A stretch of 64,000 nt of DNA from Aliirhizobium wenxiniae (lineage in GTDB: Bacteria > Pseudomonadota > Alphaproteobacteria > Rhizobiales > Rhizobiaceae): positions 62,001 to 126,000 of the forward strand of contig NZ_JACHEG010000005.1 in NCBI RefSeq assembly GCF_014201355.1, written 5' to 3'. The notes under the pieces were generated by a model. That model searched no databases and was not told the origin of the DNA. It saw nothing but the letters and a program-made list of their open reading frames with translations. Of the stretch, positions 46,672 through 55,756 are shown in pieces. Each line of letters opens with the position of its first letter. Position 1 is the first letter of the stretch. A program made the translations under genes and the position numbers.

Positions 46672-47083
46672 ATTGGCGTGGAAGTCCTTGTTCTCACTCC
46701 TTGTTACGGGATGTTAAAGGGCGTTGGGAGATGTCTCCGACTTGCGATCCATCAGAAAAATATGCCGTTTGGACGGGCAATTGACTCTCGCGGCGATACG
46801 AGTCCTTGGCTTGTTATGGTCGTGAAAGTCCGTGGAATGTCCTTGGACACAATATGAGGTATCCGTCTCGTTTCTGTATCTATATATTGTGAGAACGGAG
46901 CGTGAATCTGATGAGTCTTCGATTCGTCGCCGATTCGTTCACTTTTGTTCCGAAGATGTCTTTAGCCCGGTTTTCAGCCGCCTCAGCGTCTTTCTTCTTG
47001 CGTTTGTCGCGTTGCGTCGCCATGTGTTTGCGAAACTTCGGGCGACAATGGAGCCTGTGGTTGATTAGACGTGGAACTTCGCT
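46672..47083. other. Gene-free region before the SUV3-like helicase gene
   Basis: About 410 bases with A/T-richer composition than the coding flanks. Short ORFs on both strands lack ribosome-binding sites and recognisable products. The helicase promoter should be here but is not identifiable. Confidence 0.4.
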
Positions 47084-50000
47084 TTGAATTCTCAGCCCAT
47101 GATTTTTAGCGGGCGTGGCGTTACCGCCGTGCTTGGCCCCACGAATACCGGCAAAACCCATTACGCGATCGAGCGCATGGTGGCGCATGGTTCGGGCGTT
47201 ATCGGCCTGCCGCTTCGGCTGCTTGCGCGCGAAGTCTATACGAGGCTGGTGGAAAAGGTCGGACATCACAATGTCGCGCTGATCACCGGTGAAGAGAAGA
47301 TCACGCCGCATATGGCGCGTTATTCGGTCTGCACCGTCGAGGCAATGCCGCGCGAAACGAAGGCCTCTTTCGTCGCGATCGACGAAGTCCAGCTTGCTGG
47401 CGATCTTGAGCGCGGACATATCTTTACCGACCGCATCCTGCATTTGCGTGGCCGTGACGAGACGCTACTTCTCGGCGCTGCAACCATGCGGCCGATCCTC
47501 GAAAATCTTCTGCCGGGCATTACGATCGTGGAGCGGCCGCGCCTTTCGCAGCTTTTTTATGCGGGCCAGAAGAAGATCACGCGCTTGCCGCAGCGGACGG
47601 CGATTGTCGCCTTTTCGGCCGACGAGGTTTATGCGATCGCCGAACTGATCCGCCGCCAGCGCGGCGGGGCGGCCGTGGTGCTTGGGGCGCTCAGCCCGCG
47701 CACCCGCAATGCGCAGGTCGGGCTCTATCAGGAGGGCGATGTCGAATATCTGGTCGCCACCGATGCGATTGGCATGGGCCTCAACCTCGATGTCGACCAT
47801 GTCGCCTTCGCGCAGGACCGGAAGTTCGACGGCTACCAGTTCCGCAATCTCAATCCCGCCGAGATGGCGCAGATCGCAGGGCGTGCCGGGCGACACCTGC
47901 GGGACGGTACGTTCGGCGTGACGGGACAGGTCGCGCCGTTCGACGATGAGCTGGTGGAGCGGATTGAGGGGCATCATTTCGACAGTGTAAAGGTGTTGCA
48001 GTGGCGTTCGAAAAATCTGAGCTTTTCGTCGCTGAATGAGCTTCGGCGCAGTCTTGATGCAAATCCGACGATACAGGGGCTGACGCGCGCTTTGCCGGCT
48101 ACCGATAGCCAGGCGCTCGACTATCTGTCACGTTATCCGGAAGTGAAGGATATCGTCACCACGCCGGAGCGTGTGGAGAAATTGTGGGACGCCTGCGCGC
48201 TTCCCGACTATAGAAGAATTGCGCCGGCGCAGCATGCTGACCTCATTTCGACGCTTTTCTTCGATCTTGTGCGTCGCGGCACGGTGAACGAGGACTTCAT
48301 GGCGGAGCAGGTTCGCCGTGCCGACCGCACCGACGGCGAAATCGATACCCTGTCTGCCCGAATCGCGCAGATTCGAACCTGGACCTATGTGTCAAACCGA
48401 CCCGGCTGGCTTGCCGATCCGACACACTGGCAAGAAAAGACACGGGAAATCGAGGATAGGTTGTCGGACGCGCTACATGAAAGGTTGACGAAACGCTTTG
48501 TTGATCGCAGGACATCTGTGCTCATGAGGCGCCTAAGAGAGAATGCGATGCTGGAAGCAGAAATCAGTGTGAATGGCGATGTGTTTGTCGAGGGACATCA
48601 CGTCGGACAGTTGGCGGGATTCCGCTTTACTCCGGTCTCGGGGACCGAAGGACCGGATGCCAAGGCTGTTCAGGCCGCCTCACAAAAGGCGCTGGCGCTG
48701 GAGTTCGAGGCGCGTGCCGCCCGTCTCTATGCTTCCGGCAATAACGATCTTGCCGTCGGTTCCGATGGCTCTGTGCGTTGGCTCGGCGATCCGGTTGCCC
48801 GTCTTGCGGCAAGCGACCATGTCATGCGCCCGCGCGTCATCCTGCTGTCGGATGAACAGCTGACCGGCAATGCCCGCGAACACGTGGCCGCCCGCATCGA
48901 GCGTTTTGTCAATCATCATATCGCAACGGTTCTGAAGCCGCTCGACGACCTGTCGCGCGCTGAAGACCTGCAGGGTCTGGCAAAGGGCCTGGCGTTCCAG
49001 ATCGTCGAAAATCTCGGCGTCTTGTTCCGTCGGGATGTTGCAGAGGACGTGAAGTCCCTCGATCAGGATGCCCGCGCCTCGATGCGCCGCTATGGTATTC
49101 GTTTCGGCGCCTATCACGTCTTCATGCCTGCGTTATTGAAGCCGGCTCCGGCCGAGCTTATCACGCTGCTGTGGGCGCTGAAGAACGATGGTCTCGACAA
49201 GCCGGGTTATGGCGACCTTATTCCGGCTCTTGCCGCTGGCCGCACGTCGGTTGTTGCCGATCCGTCGTTTGAGCGGACCTTCTACAAGCTCGCCGGTTTC
49301 CGTTTCCTCGGGAAGCGTGCGGTTCGCGTCGATATTCTGGAACGTCTTGCAGACCTTATCCGTCCGCTCTTGCAGTGGAAGCCGGGCGCGACGCCGCGTC
49401 CGGAAGGTGCCTATGATGGTCGCCGCTTCACCACGACGACGGCCATGCTGTCGATCCTTGGTGCAACGCCTGACGATATGGAAGAAATCCTCAAGGGTCT
49501 CGGCTATCGTGCAGATTCGGTGACGGCTGAAGAGGCTCAGACCTATCTCGCCAGCCAGGCTCCAGCACCCGTAGCAGAAGCTGCTGATGCCGACGTTTCC
49601 GCGGAAGCGCCTGCCGCAGACGAGGCATCGGACGTAGAGGCTGTGGAATCACAGCCGGAGCAGACGGCTGAAGCTGCTGCTGAACAGGTTTCCGAAGTCG
49701 CTCCTGCCGAAGTCGAGGGTGACAAGCCTGCCGAAGCCGAAGAGCCGAAGCCGGTCCTTCTGTGGCGTCCGGGTGGCGGTCGTGAAAACAACCAGCGTGG
49801 TGGCCGTCCTCAGGGCGATCGCCGCGGTCATGGCGGTGACCGGGGTGGAGACCGTGGTGGCCAGCGCAATGCCGGCGGCGAAAATGCTCCGCAGGGCCGC
49901 CGTGATGGTGATCGTCGTGATACCCGCCGTGGCGGTGATCAGGAGAAGCGCGAAGGCCAGGGTCGCGACCGTCAGAATGACCGTCGTGGCGACAAGCGTC

Positions 50001-50182
50001 CGCAGGGCGATCGTCCGTTCCGTGGCGAGCGCAACGAGGGCGGTCCGCGTCCGGAACGCGGCGGGCAGAAGAACAATCAGCCTGCTCGCTTCGAGGCCAA
50101 GCCGCCGCGCAAGGAAAAGCCGATCGATCCGGATTCTCCTTTCGCAAAACTCGCTGCTCTTAAGGAGCAGATGAAGAAGTAA
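47084..50182 (+). CDS. SUV3-like superfamily 2 RNA/DNA helicase with basic RG-rich tail
   Basis: 1032 residues. Motif I GPTNTGKT is at 18-25, motif II is DEVQ at 100-103, and motif VI QIAGRAGRH lies near 263-271: the pattern of the mitochondrial degradosome helicase SUV3 and its alphaproteobacterial relatives. A C-terminal SUV3-type domain follows. Residues ~845-890 are acidic (Glu/Ala-rich) and ~893-1005 are an Arg/Gly/Asp repeat tail (RGGRPQGDRRG-like), a disordered RNA-binding region. The TTG at 47084 begins MNSQPMIF as in relatives; ATG 47099 is the alternative. The S4-domain RNA-binding gene starts 6 bases after the stop, so the two act together or are at least cotranscribed. Confidence 0.88.
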   Translation: MNSQPMIFSGRGVTAVLGPTNTGKTHYAIERMVAHGSGVIGLPLRLLAREVYTRLVEKVGHHNVALITGEEKITPHMARYSVCTVEAMPRETKASFVAIDEVQLAGDLERGHIFTDRILHLRGRDETLLLGAATMRPILENLLPGITIVERPRLSQLFYAGQKKITRLPQRTAIVAFSADEVYAIAELIRRQRGGAAVVLGALSPRTRNAQVGLYQEGDVEYLVATDAIGMGLNLDVDHVAFAQDRKFDGYQFRNLNPAEMAQIAGRAGRHLRDGTFGVTGQVAPFDDELVERIEGHHFDSVKVLQWRSKNLSFSSLNELRRSLDANPTIQGLTRALPATDSQALDYLSRYPEVKDIVTTPERVEKLWDACALPDYRRIAPAQHADLISTLFFDLVRRGTVNEDFMAEQVRRADRTDGEIDTLSARIAQIRTWTYVSNRPGWLADPTHWQEKTREIEDRLSDALHERLTKRFVDRRTSVLMRRLRENAMLEAEISVNGDVFVEGHHVGQLAGFRFTPVSGTEGPDAKAVQAASQKALALEFEARAARLYASGNNDLAVGSDGSVRWLGDPVARLAASDHVMRPRVILLSDEQLTGNAREHVAARIERFVNHHIATVLKPLDDLSRAEDLQGLAKGLAFQIVENLGVLFRRDVAEDVKSLDQDARASMRRYGIRFGAYHVFMPALLKPAPAELITLLWALKNDGLDKPGYGDLIPALAAGRTSVVADPSFERTFYKLAGFRFLGKRAVRVDILERLADLIRPLLQWKPGATPRPEGAYDGRRFTTTTAMLSILGATPDDMEEILKGLGYRADSVTAEEAQTYLASQAPAPVAEAADADVSAEAPAADEASDVEAVESQPEQTAEAAAEQVSEVAPAEVEGDKPAEAEEPKPVLLWRPGGGRENNQRGGRPQGDRRGHGGDRGGDRGGQRNAGGENAPQGRRDGDRRDTRRGGDQEKREGQGRDRQNDRRGDKRPQGDRPFRGERNEGGPRPERGGQKNNQPARFEAKPPRKEKPIDPDSPFAKLAALKEQMKK

Positions 50183-50188
50183 GACGTC

Positions 50189-50626
50189 ATGAGCGAAAAG
50201 CCATCCGGGGATTTGCGGCAACGCATCGACAAATGGCTTTTCTTCACCCGCATGGTGAAGTCCCGCTCACTCGCGCAAGGCCTGCTCAATTCCGGCCATG
50301 TGAAGGTGAACGGGACTTCGATCCGCCAACCGAGCTTCCAGGTGAAGGTGGGCGACCGGGTGGAAATCGCGCTCGATCGGCGCGATCTGATCCTGATCGT
50401 CAAGTCCGGTGGCGAGCGGCGAGGGCCTTACGAAGAGGCCAAGGAACTCTACGAAGATCTCACTCCACCGCGCGAGAAAACCGAGCGCCTGACGATGCTG
50501 GAACAGGCGCAGCGCATCAAGGGATCAGGCCGTCCGACTAAAAAAGAACGCCGCGAGACAGACCGTCTCTTTCCCAATGCTGGTGATGTCGACTTCGGTT
50601 CCGGGATCAATTGGGACGATGATTAG
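50189..50626 (+). CDS. S4-domain RNA-binding protein (Hsp15/HslR-like)
   Basis: 145 residues. An S4 domain (about 10-70) reads RQRIDKWLFFTRMVKSRSLA and continues with the GHVKVNG loop; the rest is a charged, Arg/Lys-rich tail ending in acidic residues. E. coli Hsp15, the closest named relative, binds stalled 50S subunits carrying nascent chains after heat shock. It is 6 bases from the helicase gene, suggesting a ribosome or RNA-handling role for the pair. Confidence 0.88.
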   Translation: MSEKPSGDLRQRIDKWLFFTRMVKSRSLAQGLLNSGHVKVNGTSIRQPSFQVKVGDRVEIALDRRDLILIVKSGGERRGPYEEAKELYEDLTPPREKTERLTMLEQAQRIKGSGRPTKKERRETDRLFPNAGDVDFGSGINWDDD

Positions 50627-50660
50627 AAAATGCGCCCTGTTTCCGCGTTTTTTCGAAATG

Positions 50661-50687
50661 GTTTATCCTTGCTAAGCTTGGATAAAC
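50661..50687 (+). terminator. Possible terminator after the S4-domain gene
   Basis: Inverted repeat with perfect 8-base arms gtttatcc / ggataaac (50661-50668 / 50680-50687) and an 11-base loop, 35 bases past the stop. There is no T run, so it could equally be an operator for fdxA. Confidence 0.4.
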
Positions 50688-50819
50688 GCTTTACGTGACG
50701 TTCGAAAATGCCGGATAGCCCGCCTCTGTCGTTCCAGCGGTTGCGTTGCCCCCGTCCGGCCCTCGGGGCCCGACCGTTTCCAATCGTGTCCTGATCAACG
50801 CGTTGATGTGGAGTGCTTC

Positions 50820-51158
50820 ATGACTTATGTCGTGACCGATAACTGTGTCCGCTGCAAATATACCGACTGCGTCGAAGTCTGCCCGGTGGATTGCTTCTAT
50901 GAAGGCGAGAATTTTCTCGTCATCCATCCCGACGAGTGCATCGATTGCGGCGTATGCGAACCTGAATGTCCCGCCGAGGCAATCAAGCCCGATACCGAGC
51001 CGGGGCTGGACAAATGGTTGAAGATCAATGCGGAGTTCGCCCAGATCTGGCCAAACATCACGATCAAGAAAGATCCGATGGACGGAGCCAAGGAACTTGA
51101 CGGCGAGGCGGGCAAGTACGAGAAGTATTTCTCACCGGAACCGGGCAAGGGCGACTGA
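50820..51158 (+). CDS. fdxA: Seven-iron ferredoxin FdxA
   Basis: 112 residues from the ATG at 50820 (GGAG site 6 bases upstream). N-terminal cysteines C9, C17, C21 and the motif C40-x2-C43-x2-C46-x3-C50-P give one [3Fe-4S] and one [4Fe-4S] cluster; C12 and C25 are extra. The long C-terminal part ([20 protein letters not shown]) is typical of the Azotobacter/rhizobial FdxA type. It is a low-potential electron carrier, essential in several alphaproteobacteria. Confidence 0.95.
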   Translation: MTYVVTDNCVRCKYTDCVEVCPVDCFYEGENFLVIHPDECIDCGVCEPECPAEAIKPDTEPGLDKWLKINAEFAQIWPNITIKKDPMDGAKELDGEAGKYEKYFSPEPGKGD

Positions 51159-51562
51159 GTCTAGGTTGTCCAGCCAGGATGCGCCTGCCTTGCTGTCGCA
51201 GGCGCCAATGAAGCGTTGCTGCTTTCATAGGCAGGGCGCTATAATGTTGCTTTGCGGACTCTGTGAAGCAAATTATTGATTTCCGCACTTTTTTGTGGTA
51301 GACAAGAGATACTGTTCCACAAGGCGGCACTCGCGTGCCCAAAAAACATCACGAAAGCACAGATCAATCACACGCGCTCTCCGAGACATAACGTCGTTTC
51401 ATGTTGTCGGTCGCAGCTCAGCGATGGGATTTGTTTTTTCGCGCGCGTTTTGTCGGACCAGTATGGAGTGACCCGACGGTTTCCCCCGTCTCATCCGGGC
51501 CTGACAGACCCGGCTTTCCCCTGACCCAGATGTGGGTGAGTAGAAGGGAGTTTTTGAAACGA
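51159..51562. other. Gene-free leader region upstream of carD
   Basis: About 400 bases without a credible gene. Long leaders before carD are plausible since the product is a transcription factor, but I see no riboswitch or consensus promoter. The upstream frame extends open from 51401 without a ribosome-binding site. Confidence 0.4.
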
Positions 51563-52135
51563 ATGACGACTCAGCAGAAAAAGAATTCCCCGGCTCGCCA
51601 GGGCTTCAAGACCGGCGAATCGATCGTGTATCCCGCTCACGGCGTTGGTACGATCAGTGCGATTGAAGAGCAAGAAGTTGCTGGCATGAAGCTTGAGCTT
51701 TTTGTGATCGACTTCGAAAAGGACAAGATGCGCCTGAAGGTTCCGGTCGCCAAAGCCGTTGCCATTGGCATGCGCAAGCTTTCGGAAACGGATTTCGTCG
51801 AACGCGCGCTCAAGGTTGTGCAGGGCAAGGCCCGCGTGAAGCGCACCATGTGGTCGCGCCGCGCACAGGAATATGATGCCAAGATCAATTCCGGTGACCT
51901 GATTTCCATCGCTGAAGTGGTCCGCGATCTTTATCGCGCCGAAAACCAGCCTGAGCAGTCCTATTCCGAGCGTCAGCTCTATGAAGCTGCTCTCGACCGG
52001 ATGGCTCGTGAAATCGCAGCCGTCAACAAGATGTCGGATACCGAGGCCGTTCGCCTTGTCGAAGTTAATCTTGCCAAGGGTCCCAAGCGTGGCAAGAGCC
52101 TCGATGAAGACGATGCGCAGGAAGAAGCTGCCTGA
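51563..52135 (+). CDS. carD: CarD/CdnL-family RNA polymerase-binding transcription factor
   Basis: 190 residues from the ATG at 51563; the frame is open to 51401 but the extension is not family-like. The N-terminal CarD/RID domain contains GFKTGESIVYPAHGVGTISA, which binds the RNA polymerase beta lobe; the helical C-terminal half (KRTMWSRRAQEYDAKINSGD) contacts promoter DNA and stabilises open complexes, notably at rRNA promoters. The tail is acidic. A strong terminator follows, then the rpoH2 stress promoter. Confidence 0.94.
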   Translation: MTTQQKKNSPARQGFKTGESIVYPAHGVGTISAIEEQEVAGMKLELFVIDFEKDKMRLKVPVAKAVAIGMRKLSETDFVERALKVVQGKARVKRTMWSRRAQEYDAKINSGDLISIAEVVRDLYRAENQPEQSYSERQLYEAALDRMAREIAAVNKMSDTEAVRLVEVNLAKGPKRGKSLDEDDAQEEAA

Positions 52136-52155
52136 TTTCCTGGATATGCAGGAGT

Positions 52156-52185
52156 AAAAAACCCGGCCTTGAGCCGGGTTTTTTT
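52156..52185 (+). terminator. Intrinsic terminator after carD
   Basis: Stem acccggc / gccgggt with A run before and T run after (arms extend to 12 bases if A-T pairs are counted), 5-base loop. It ends 4 bases before the rpoH2 promoter -35. Confidence 0.95.
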
Positions 52186-52188
52186 ATT

Positions 52189-52213
52189 GGAACTTTTGAG
52201 CTGTTGTCGCGTT
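52189..52213 (+). promoter_or_regulatory. EcfG/RpoE2-type promoter of rpoH2
   Basis: GGAAC at 52189-52193, 16 bases, CGTT at 52210-52213: exact match. It would give a leader of about 190 bases before rpoH2. In Sinorhizobium meliloti rpoH2 is reported to be RpoE2-dependent, which this agrees with. Confidence 0.8.
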
Positions 52214-52414
52214 AACCCGCCGGAACGGCGAACTGAATGCTGCGTAACGCTGCCCTCGGTCCCGTTTAAAACGCTGGCGGCCAGGATGTCCCGGGTCGCT
52301 TCTAGAGGGGGCGAAAGCAGCAGTCATAAACTTGCACAGACATTCTCCTCGATTGTCCGTCTGCCAGTTTCCCCGCTGTTTATCGTCATATCAGAACCGT
52401 TGACGGAGAAGACG

Positions 52415-53281
52415 ATGACAGCCATGTCCGCAGACCGCACAATGATCAAGATAGCGATGTCAGCTCCCTATCTCGCCCGTGAAGAGGAGCGAGATCTTGC
52501 CGTCCGATGGAAAGACAGCCAGGATCAGAATGCACGGAACCAGATCGCACTTGCTCACATGCGTCTCGTCATTGCCATGGCCTCGAAGTTTCGTGGCTTC
52601 GGCCTGCCGATGAGCGACCTCGTTCAAGAAGGTTATGTAGGGCTGCTCGAAGCGGCGGCAAGGTTCGAGCCGGCGCGCGATGTGCGTTTTTCTACCTATG
52701 CCAGCTGGTGGATCCGCGCTTCGATGCAGGATTATATCCTGCGCAACTGGTCGATCGTGCGCGGCGGGACCAGCTCTGCGCAGAAGGCGCTTTTCTTCAA
52801 TCTGCGCCGGTTGCGCGCAAAGCTCGCTCGCGGTGACAGCAATCTTACCGCCCGTGCCATCCATGAAGAGATCGCGGTGGCGCTCGGTGTCAGCGTAAAC
52901 GACGTGCAGACGATGGATGCACGTCTCTCCGCCAACGATGCCTCGCTGCAGGCGCCGACGATTGCCGGTGACGCGGATAGCGGCGAACGGCTGGACATGC
53001 TGGAAAGCAACGAGCCACTTCCCGACGAACAGGTTTCCGGCATGATCGACGGCGAACGGCGGCTGAAATGGCTGCAGGGCGCGCTCACCAAACTTAACGA
53101 CCGCGAGAAGAAGATCATTCGTGCTCGCCGGCTCACGGACGACGGTGCGACGCTCGAAGCGCTCGGGACCGAGCTTGGAATTTCCAAGGAACGTGTGCGC
53201 CAGATTGAAAGCCGCGCCATCGAGAAGCTGAAGTCTGCGCTCGTCTCCGCCAATCCGCAGATGGCTGCCGCCGCCTGCTGA
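52415..53281 (+). CDS. rpoH2: RNA polymerase sigma factor RpoH2
   Basis: 288 residues from the ATG at 52415 (GGAGA site 5 bases upstream). Region 2 (LVQEGYVGLLEAAARFEPAR, FSTYASWWIRASMQDYILRN) and the region 4 helix-turn-helix near 250-275 are complete. The RpoH box QKALFFNLRR at 123-132 identifies the heat-shock sigma-32 class, and gene length and neighbourhood fit the second rhizobial paralogue (RpoH2). It directs heat-shock and stress genes. The upstream general-stress promoter places it in the EcfG cascade. Confidence 0.93.
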   Translation: MTAMSADRTMIKIAMSAPYLAREEERDLAVRWKDSQDQNARNQIALAHMRLVIAMASKFRGFGLPMSDLVQEGYVGLLEAAARFEPARDVRFSTYASWWIRASMQDYILRNWSIVRGGTSSAQKALFFNLRRLRAKLARGDSNLTARAIHEEIAVALGVSVNDVQTMDARLSANDASLQAPTIAGDADSGERLDMLESNEPLPDEQVSGMIDGERRLKWLQGALTKLNDREKKIIRARRLTDDGATLEALGTELGISKERVRQIESRAIEKLKSALVSANPQMAAAAC

Positions 53282-53307
53282 TTACGAAGGGGTGTTCCTT
53301 CACTCCA

Positions 53308-54834
53308 CTATTCGGAAATGATCTTCATCTTCTGGCCGGGCGACACCGTCGCGCCGGCCGGTAGCGCGTTGATGAGCTTGAAAAGATCGAGCTTTCGATC
53401 CGTCCCCATCATCCGTCCCGAGAGCGATGCAAGAGTGTCACTCGGGCCAACCGTGACGATACGCACCCGAAGCGGCTTCAGAGAGGCTATTTCTTCCGGC
53501 GTCATACGACGAAAACTGTTGCGTAGCGTATCTGCGGTAGATTGCAGTGTCGTGTTACCCTTTGGCACAGCTGTTAAAAAGCGGAAAATCTGCTCATTGA
53601 GGCGCACGACGGTCACGTCGAAATCCCAGCGCTCGGCGGAGGCGCGCGCGGTTGCGGCCGGAAGGCCGTTTACGGTGGTCTCACGCACGGTTTCCGGCTG
53701 CAATCCCGCAACCCAGCCGCTCGTCAGGTAATTCGTCAGGTTGTTATTGTCGCCGGCGGCAACTCCATCGAAACGGATGGCACTTTCGCCGGGGCCGGTT
53801 GCGAGCACTGCCTCGACCTTGTTGTCGATCCGGAAATCCGGTGGAACATCAAAACGGATGCCAAGGCTGCCATGCAGGAACGTCTGGCCTCGAACATAGC
53901 CTTCCTGCGGGCTGTCGCCGTAAAGCAGACCGTCGATACCTGCGAGATAATAATCGCGTCCACGGTCGCCGACACCTTCCTGGCCGAAGGCGCGGGCATG
54001 GCGGCGCGCGAGATCGACGCGCTGGGCCGAATTCGGGTGGCTGGACAGGAAGTCGAGGCTCTGGTCGTTATCCGGATCGACGGCAGAGTAGCGGGCATAG
54101 GCCGCCATGGAATCAAGGAAGCGAGCGGCTGCATAAGGATCATAGCCGGCTTCGCCGAGCATGCGCACGCCAATAACATCCGCCTGCAATTCCTGCTGGC
54201 GGGAGAAGGCGGCGAGCCGCAGCTTGCCACGGGCGAGCGCCTGCTTGCCGGCGAGATCGCTCGACAGGACTTCGGCAACGACGCGGCTGGCAATGACTTC
54301 CGCCTCTTCCCGCTTCTGGCGTTCGATGCCGTGATTGGCGGTAACGTGGCCCATTTCGTGCGACAGGACAGCCGCCACTTCCGACGCATCGTTGGCGAGC
54401 GCCAGCAGACCGCGGGTGACATAGAGATAACCGCCCGGTAGCGCGAAAGCGTTGATTGCTGGCGAATTCAGAATGGTGATGCGGAAGGACTGGGTCGGGT
54501 TTTCCGAAACGGCCGTCAATGCGCCGGTGATCCGGGCGACAAGGCGTTCGGTCTTCGCATCGCGATATTCGCCGCCGTAACTTGCGACAATGCGCGGGTG
54601 TTCGCGGGCGCCCATGGCAGCACGCGGGTCATTCTTCTGGACCTGGTCGACAGTCTGCGGGTTTTCCGATGGCGAAACGTTCGGCGTATAGGCCTGGTCG
54701 AAGATCGACTGGCAGCCGTAAAGCATCGAGGTGGCGAAGAAAAGTGTGGCTGCGGAACGGAATGCGCGGCTACGCTGCCAAAATCTCGGCCACCTGGCAC
54801 GATCCGTCTTTACAGTCTTCGCCTGCACTACCAT
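53308..54834 (-). CDS. M48-family zinc metalloprotease lipoprotein with LysM-like tail (BepA/LoiP type)
   Basis: 508 residues from ATG 54834; a GTG at 54828 has better spacing from the GGAG site, and the frame is open to 54921. A basic N-terminus and hydrophobic segment end in the lipobox LYGC (C41), so the mature protein is membrane-anchored in the periplasm. The zinc motif HEMGH (H159, E160, H163) and the downstream ligand region ELQADVIGVRML form the M48 active site. The last ~60 residues (RIVTVGPSDTLASLSGRMMG) resemble a LysM peptidoglycan-binding module. BepA relatives degrade misassembled outer-membrane proteins. It is convergent with rpoH2. Confidence 0.88.
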   Translation of the reverse strand: MVVQAKTVKTDRARWPRFWQRSRAFRSAATLFFATSMLYGCQSIFDQAYTPNVSPSENPQTVDQVQKNDPRAAMGAREHPRIVASYGGEYRDAKTERLVARITGALTAVSENPTQSFRITILNSPAINAFALPGGYLYVTRGLLALANDASEVAAVLSHEMGHVTANHGIERQKREEAEVIASRVVAEVLSSDLAGKQALARGKLRLAAFSRQQELQADVIGVRMLGEAGYDPYAAARFLDSMAAYARYSAVDPDNDQSLDFLSSHPNSAQRVDLARRHARAFGQEGVGDRGRDYYLAGIDGLLYGDSPQEGYVRGQTFLHGSLGIRFDVPPDFRIDNKVEAVLATGPGESAIRFDGVAAGDNNNLTNYLTSGWVAGLQPETVRETTVNGLPAATARASAERWDFDVTVVRLNEQIFRFLTAVPKGNTTLQSTADTLRNSFRRMTPEEIASLKPLRVRIVTVGPSDTLASLSGRMMGTDRKLDLFKLINALPAGATVSPGQKMKIISE

Positions 54835-55042
54835 CTCCGGAATTACACTTCGGCATCCTGCCGTCGCGTCTGGCCTCGTCTTCCGCCTGTTGTCGCTTAC
54901 CGTCTTTAGCGCCAACTGCACAGATATTCCTAAATGAATATGTATTGCCTACTGGGTATGAAAAGAAAATAAACTTGAACGCCGATGCCATCGGGCCACG
55001 TCCAAATTGTGGCGGTGCCCATGCACGCTTGATGACTTTCGT

Positions 55043-55756
55043 TCACACAGTGCCGGATAGGGGCGAAACGGGTGCGGCAAATCGCGAAAGGTAATCCGCT
55101 TTTGCCTCGTCGGTGGCGATCTGCCCCTTTTCGACATGCAGGATGCGATCTGCAATGCGGGCAATTTCCTCGCGGTCATGGGTTATCATGACGACGGTAT
55201 TTGCAGTTTCCGTATGCAGATCAAGAATAAGGGCGGACATTTGCAGCCGCAAATCGGCGTCGAGTGAAGCGAAGGGTTCGTCGAGCAGGAGAACCGGCTT
55301 GTTGCGCAGGAGGGCGCGGGCAAAGGCGGCGCGCTGTTTTTCGCCGCCCGACAGTGAGCCGGGCATACGCTTGCCGAAGCCCGCAAGGCTGACACGCGAG
55401 AGGGCGTTTTCCACGCGATCCCTGTCCTGCGAAGACAGCCGCATCGATGGGCTGATGCCGAGTGCGACATTGGTGAAGATGTCGAGATGGGCGAAGAGGT
55501 TGTGATCCTGGAAGACCACCGATACCGGCCTTTCCGACGGATGGCTCGCGGTCTGTTCGGTTCCGGCGATGAAGATGCGGCCTGATTGCGGGCGCTCAAA
55601 ACCTGCGATGAGGTTGAGGAGCGTCGATTTGCCTGCACCCGACGAACCGGCGATCGCGGTGATGACGCCGGCCTCGATATGGCAGTCGAAATCGAAATCT
55701 GCGGTGCCGAGGTTCAGGGCGACCTTATCGAGGACGATGCCGTCACGCATTTTCAT
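55043..55756 (-). CDS. thiQ: Thiamine ABC transporter ATP-binding protein
   Basis: 237 residues. Walker A GSSGAGKST is at 37-45, signature LSGGEKQR at 135-142 and Walker B LLLDEP at 156-161. Together with ThiP and ThiB it imports thiamine, TMP or TPP. The start overlaps the end of thiP by 14 bases; an internal ATG two codons downstream is possible. It is the last gene of the riboswitch-controlled thiBPQ operon. Confidence 0.92.
   Translation of the reverse strand: MKMRDGIVLDKVALNLGTADFDFDCHIEAGVITAIAGSSGAGKSTLLNLIAGFERPQSGRIFIAGTEQTASHPSERPVSVVFQDHNLFAHLDIFTNVALGISPSMRLSSQDRDRVENALSRVSLAGFGKRMPGSLSGGEKQRAAFARALLRNKPVLLLDEPFASLDADLRLQMSALILDLHTETANTVVMITHDREEIARIADRILHVEKGQIATDEAKADYLSRFAAPVSPLSGTV

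Noticed and set aside
46642..46857. 71-codon plus-strand ORF across the DUF3309 promoter
   Set aside because: It overlaps an exact stress promoter and the DUF3309 leader and has no initiation signal.
52222..52246. Second GGAAC upstream of rpoH2
   Set aside because: No GTT at the required distance (GTA instead).
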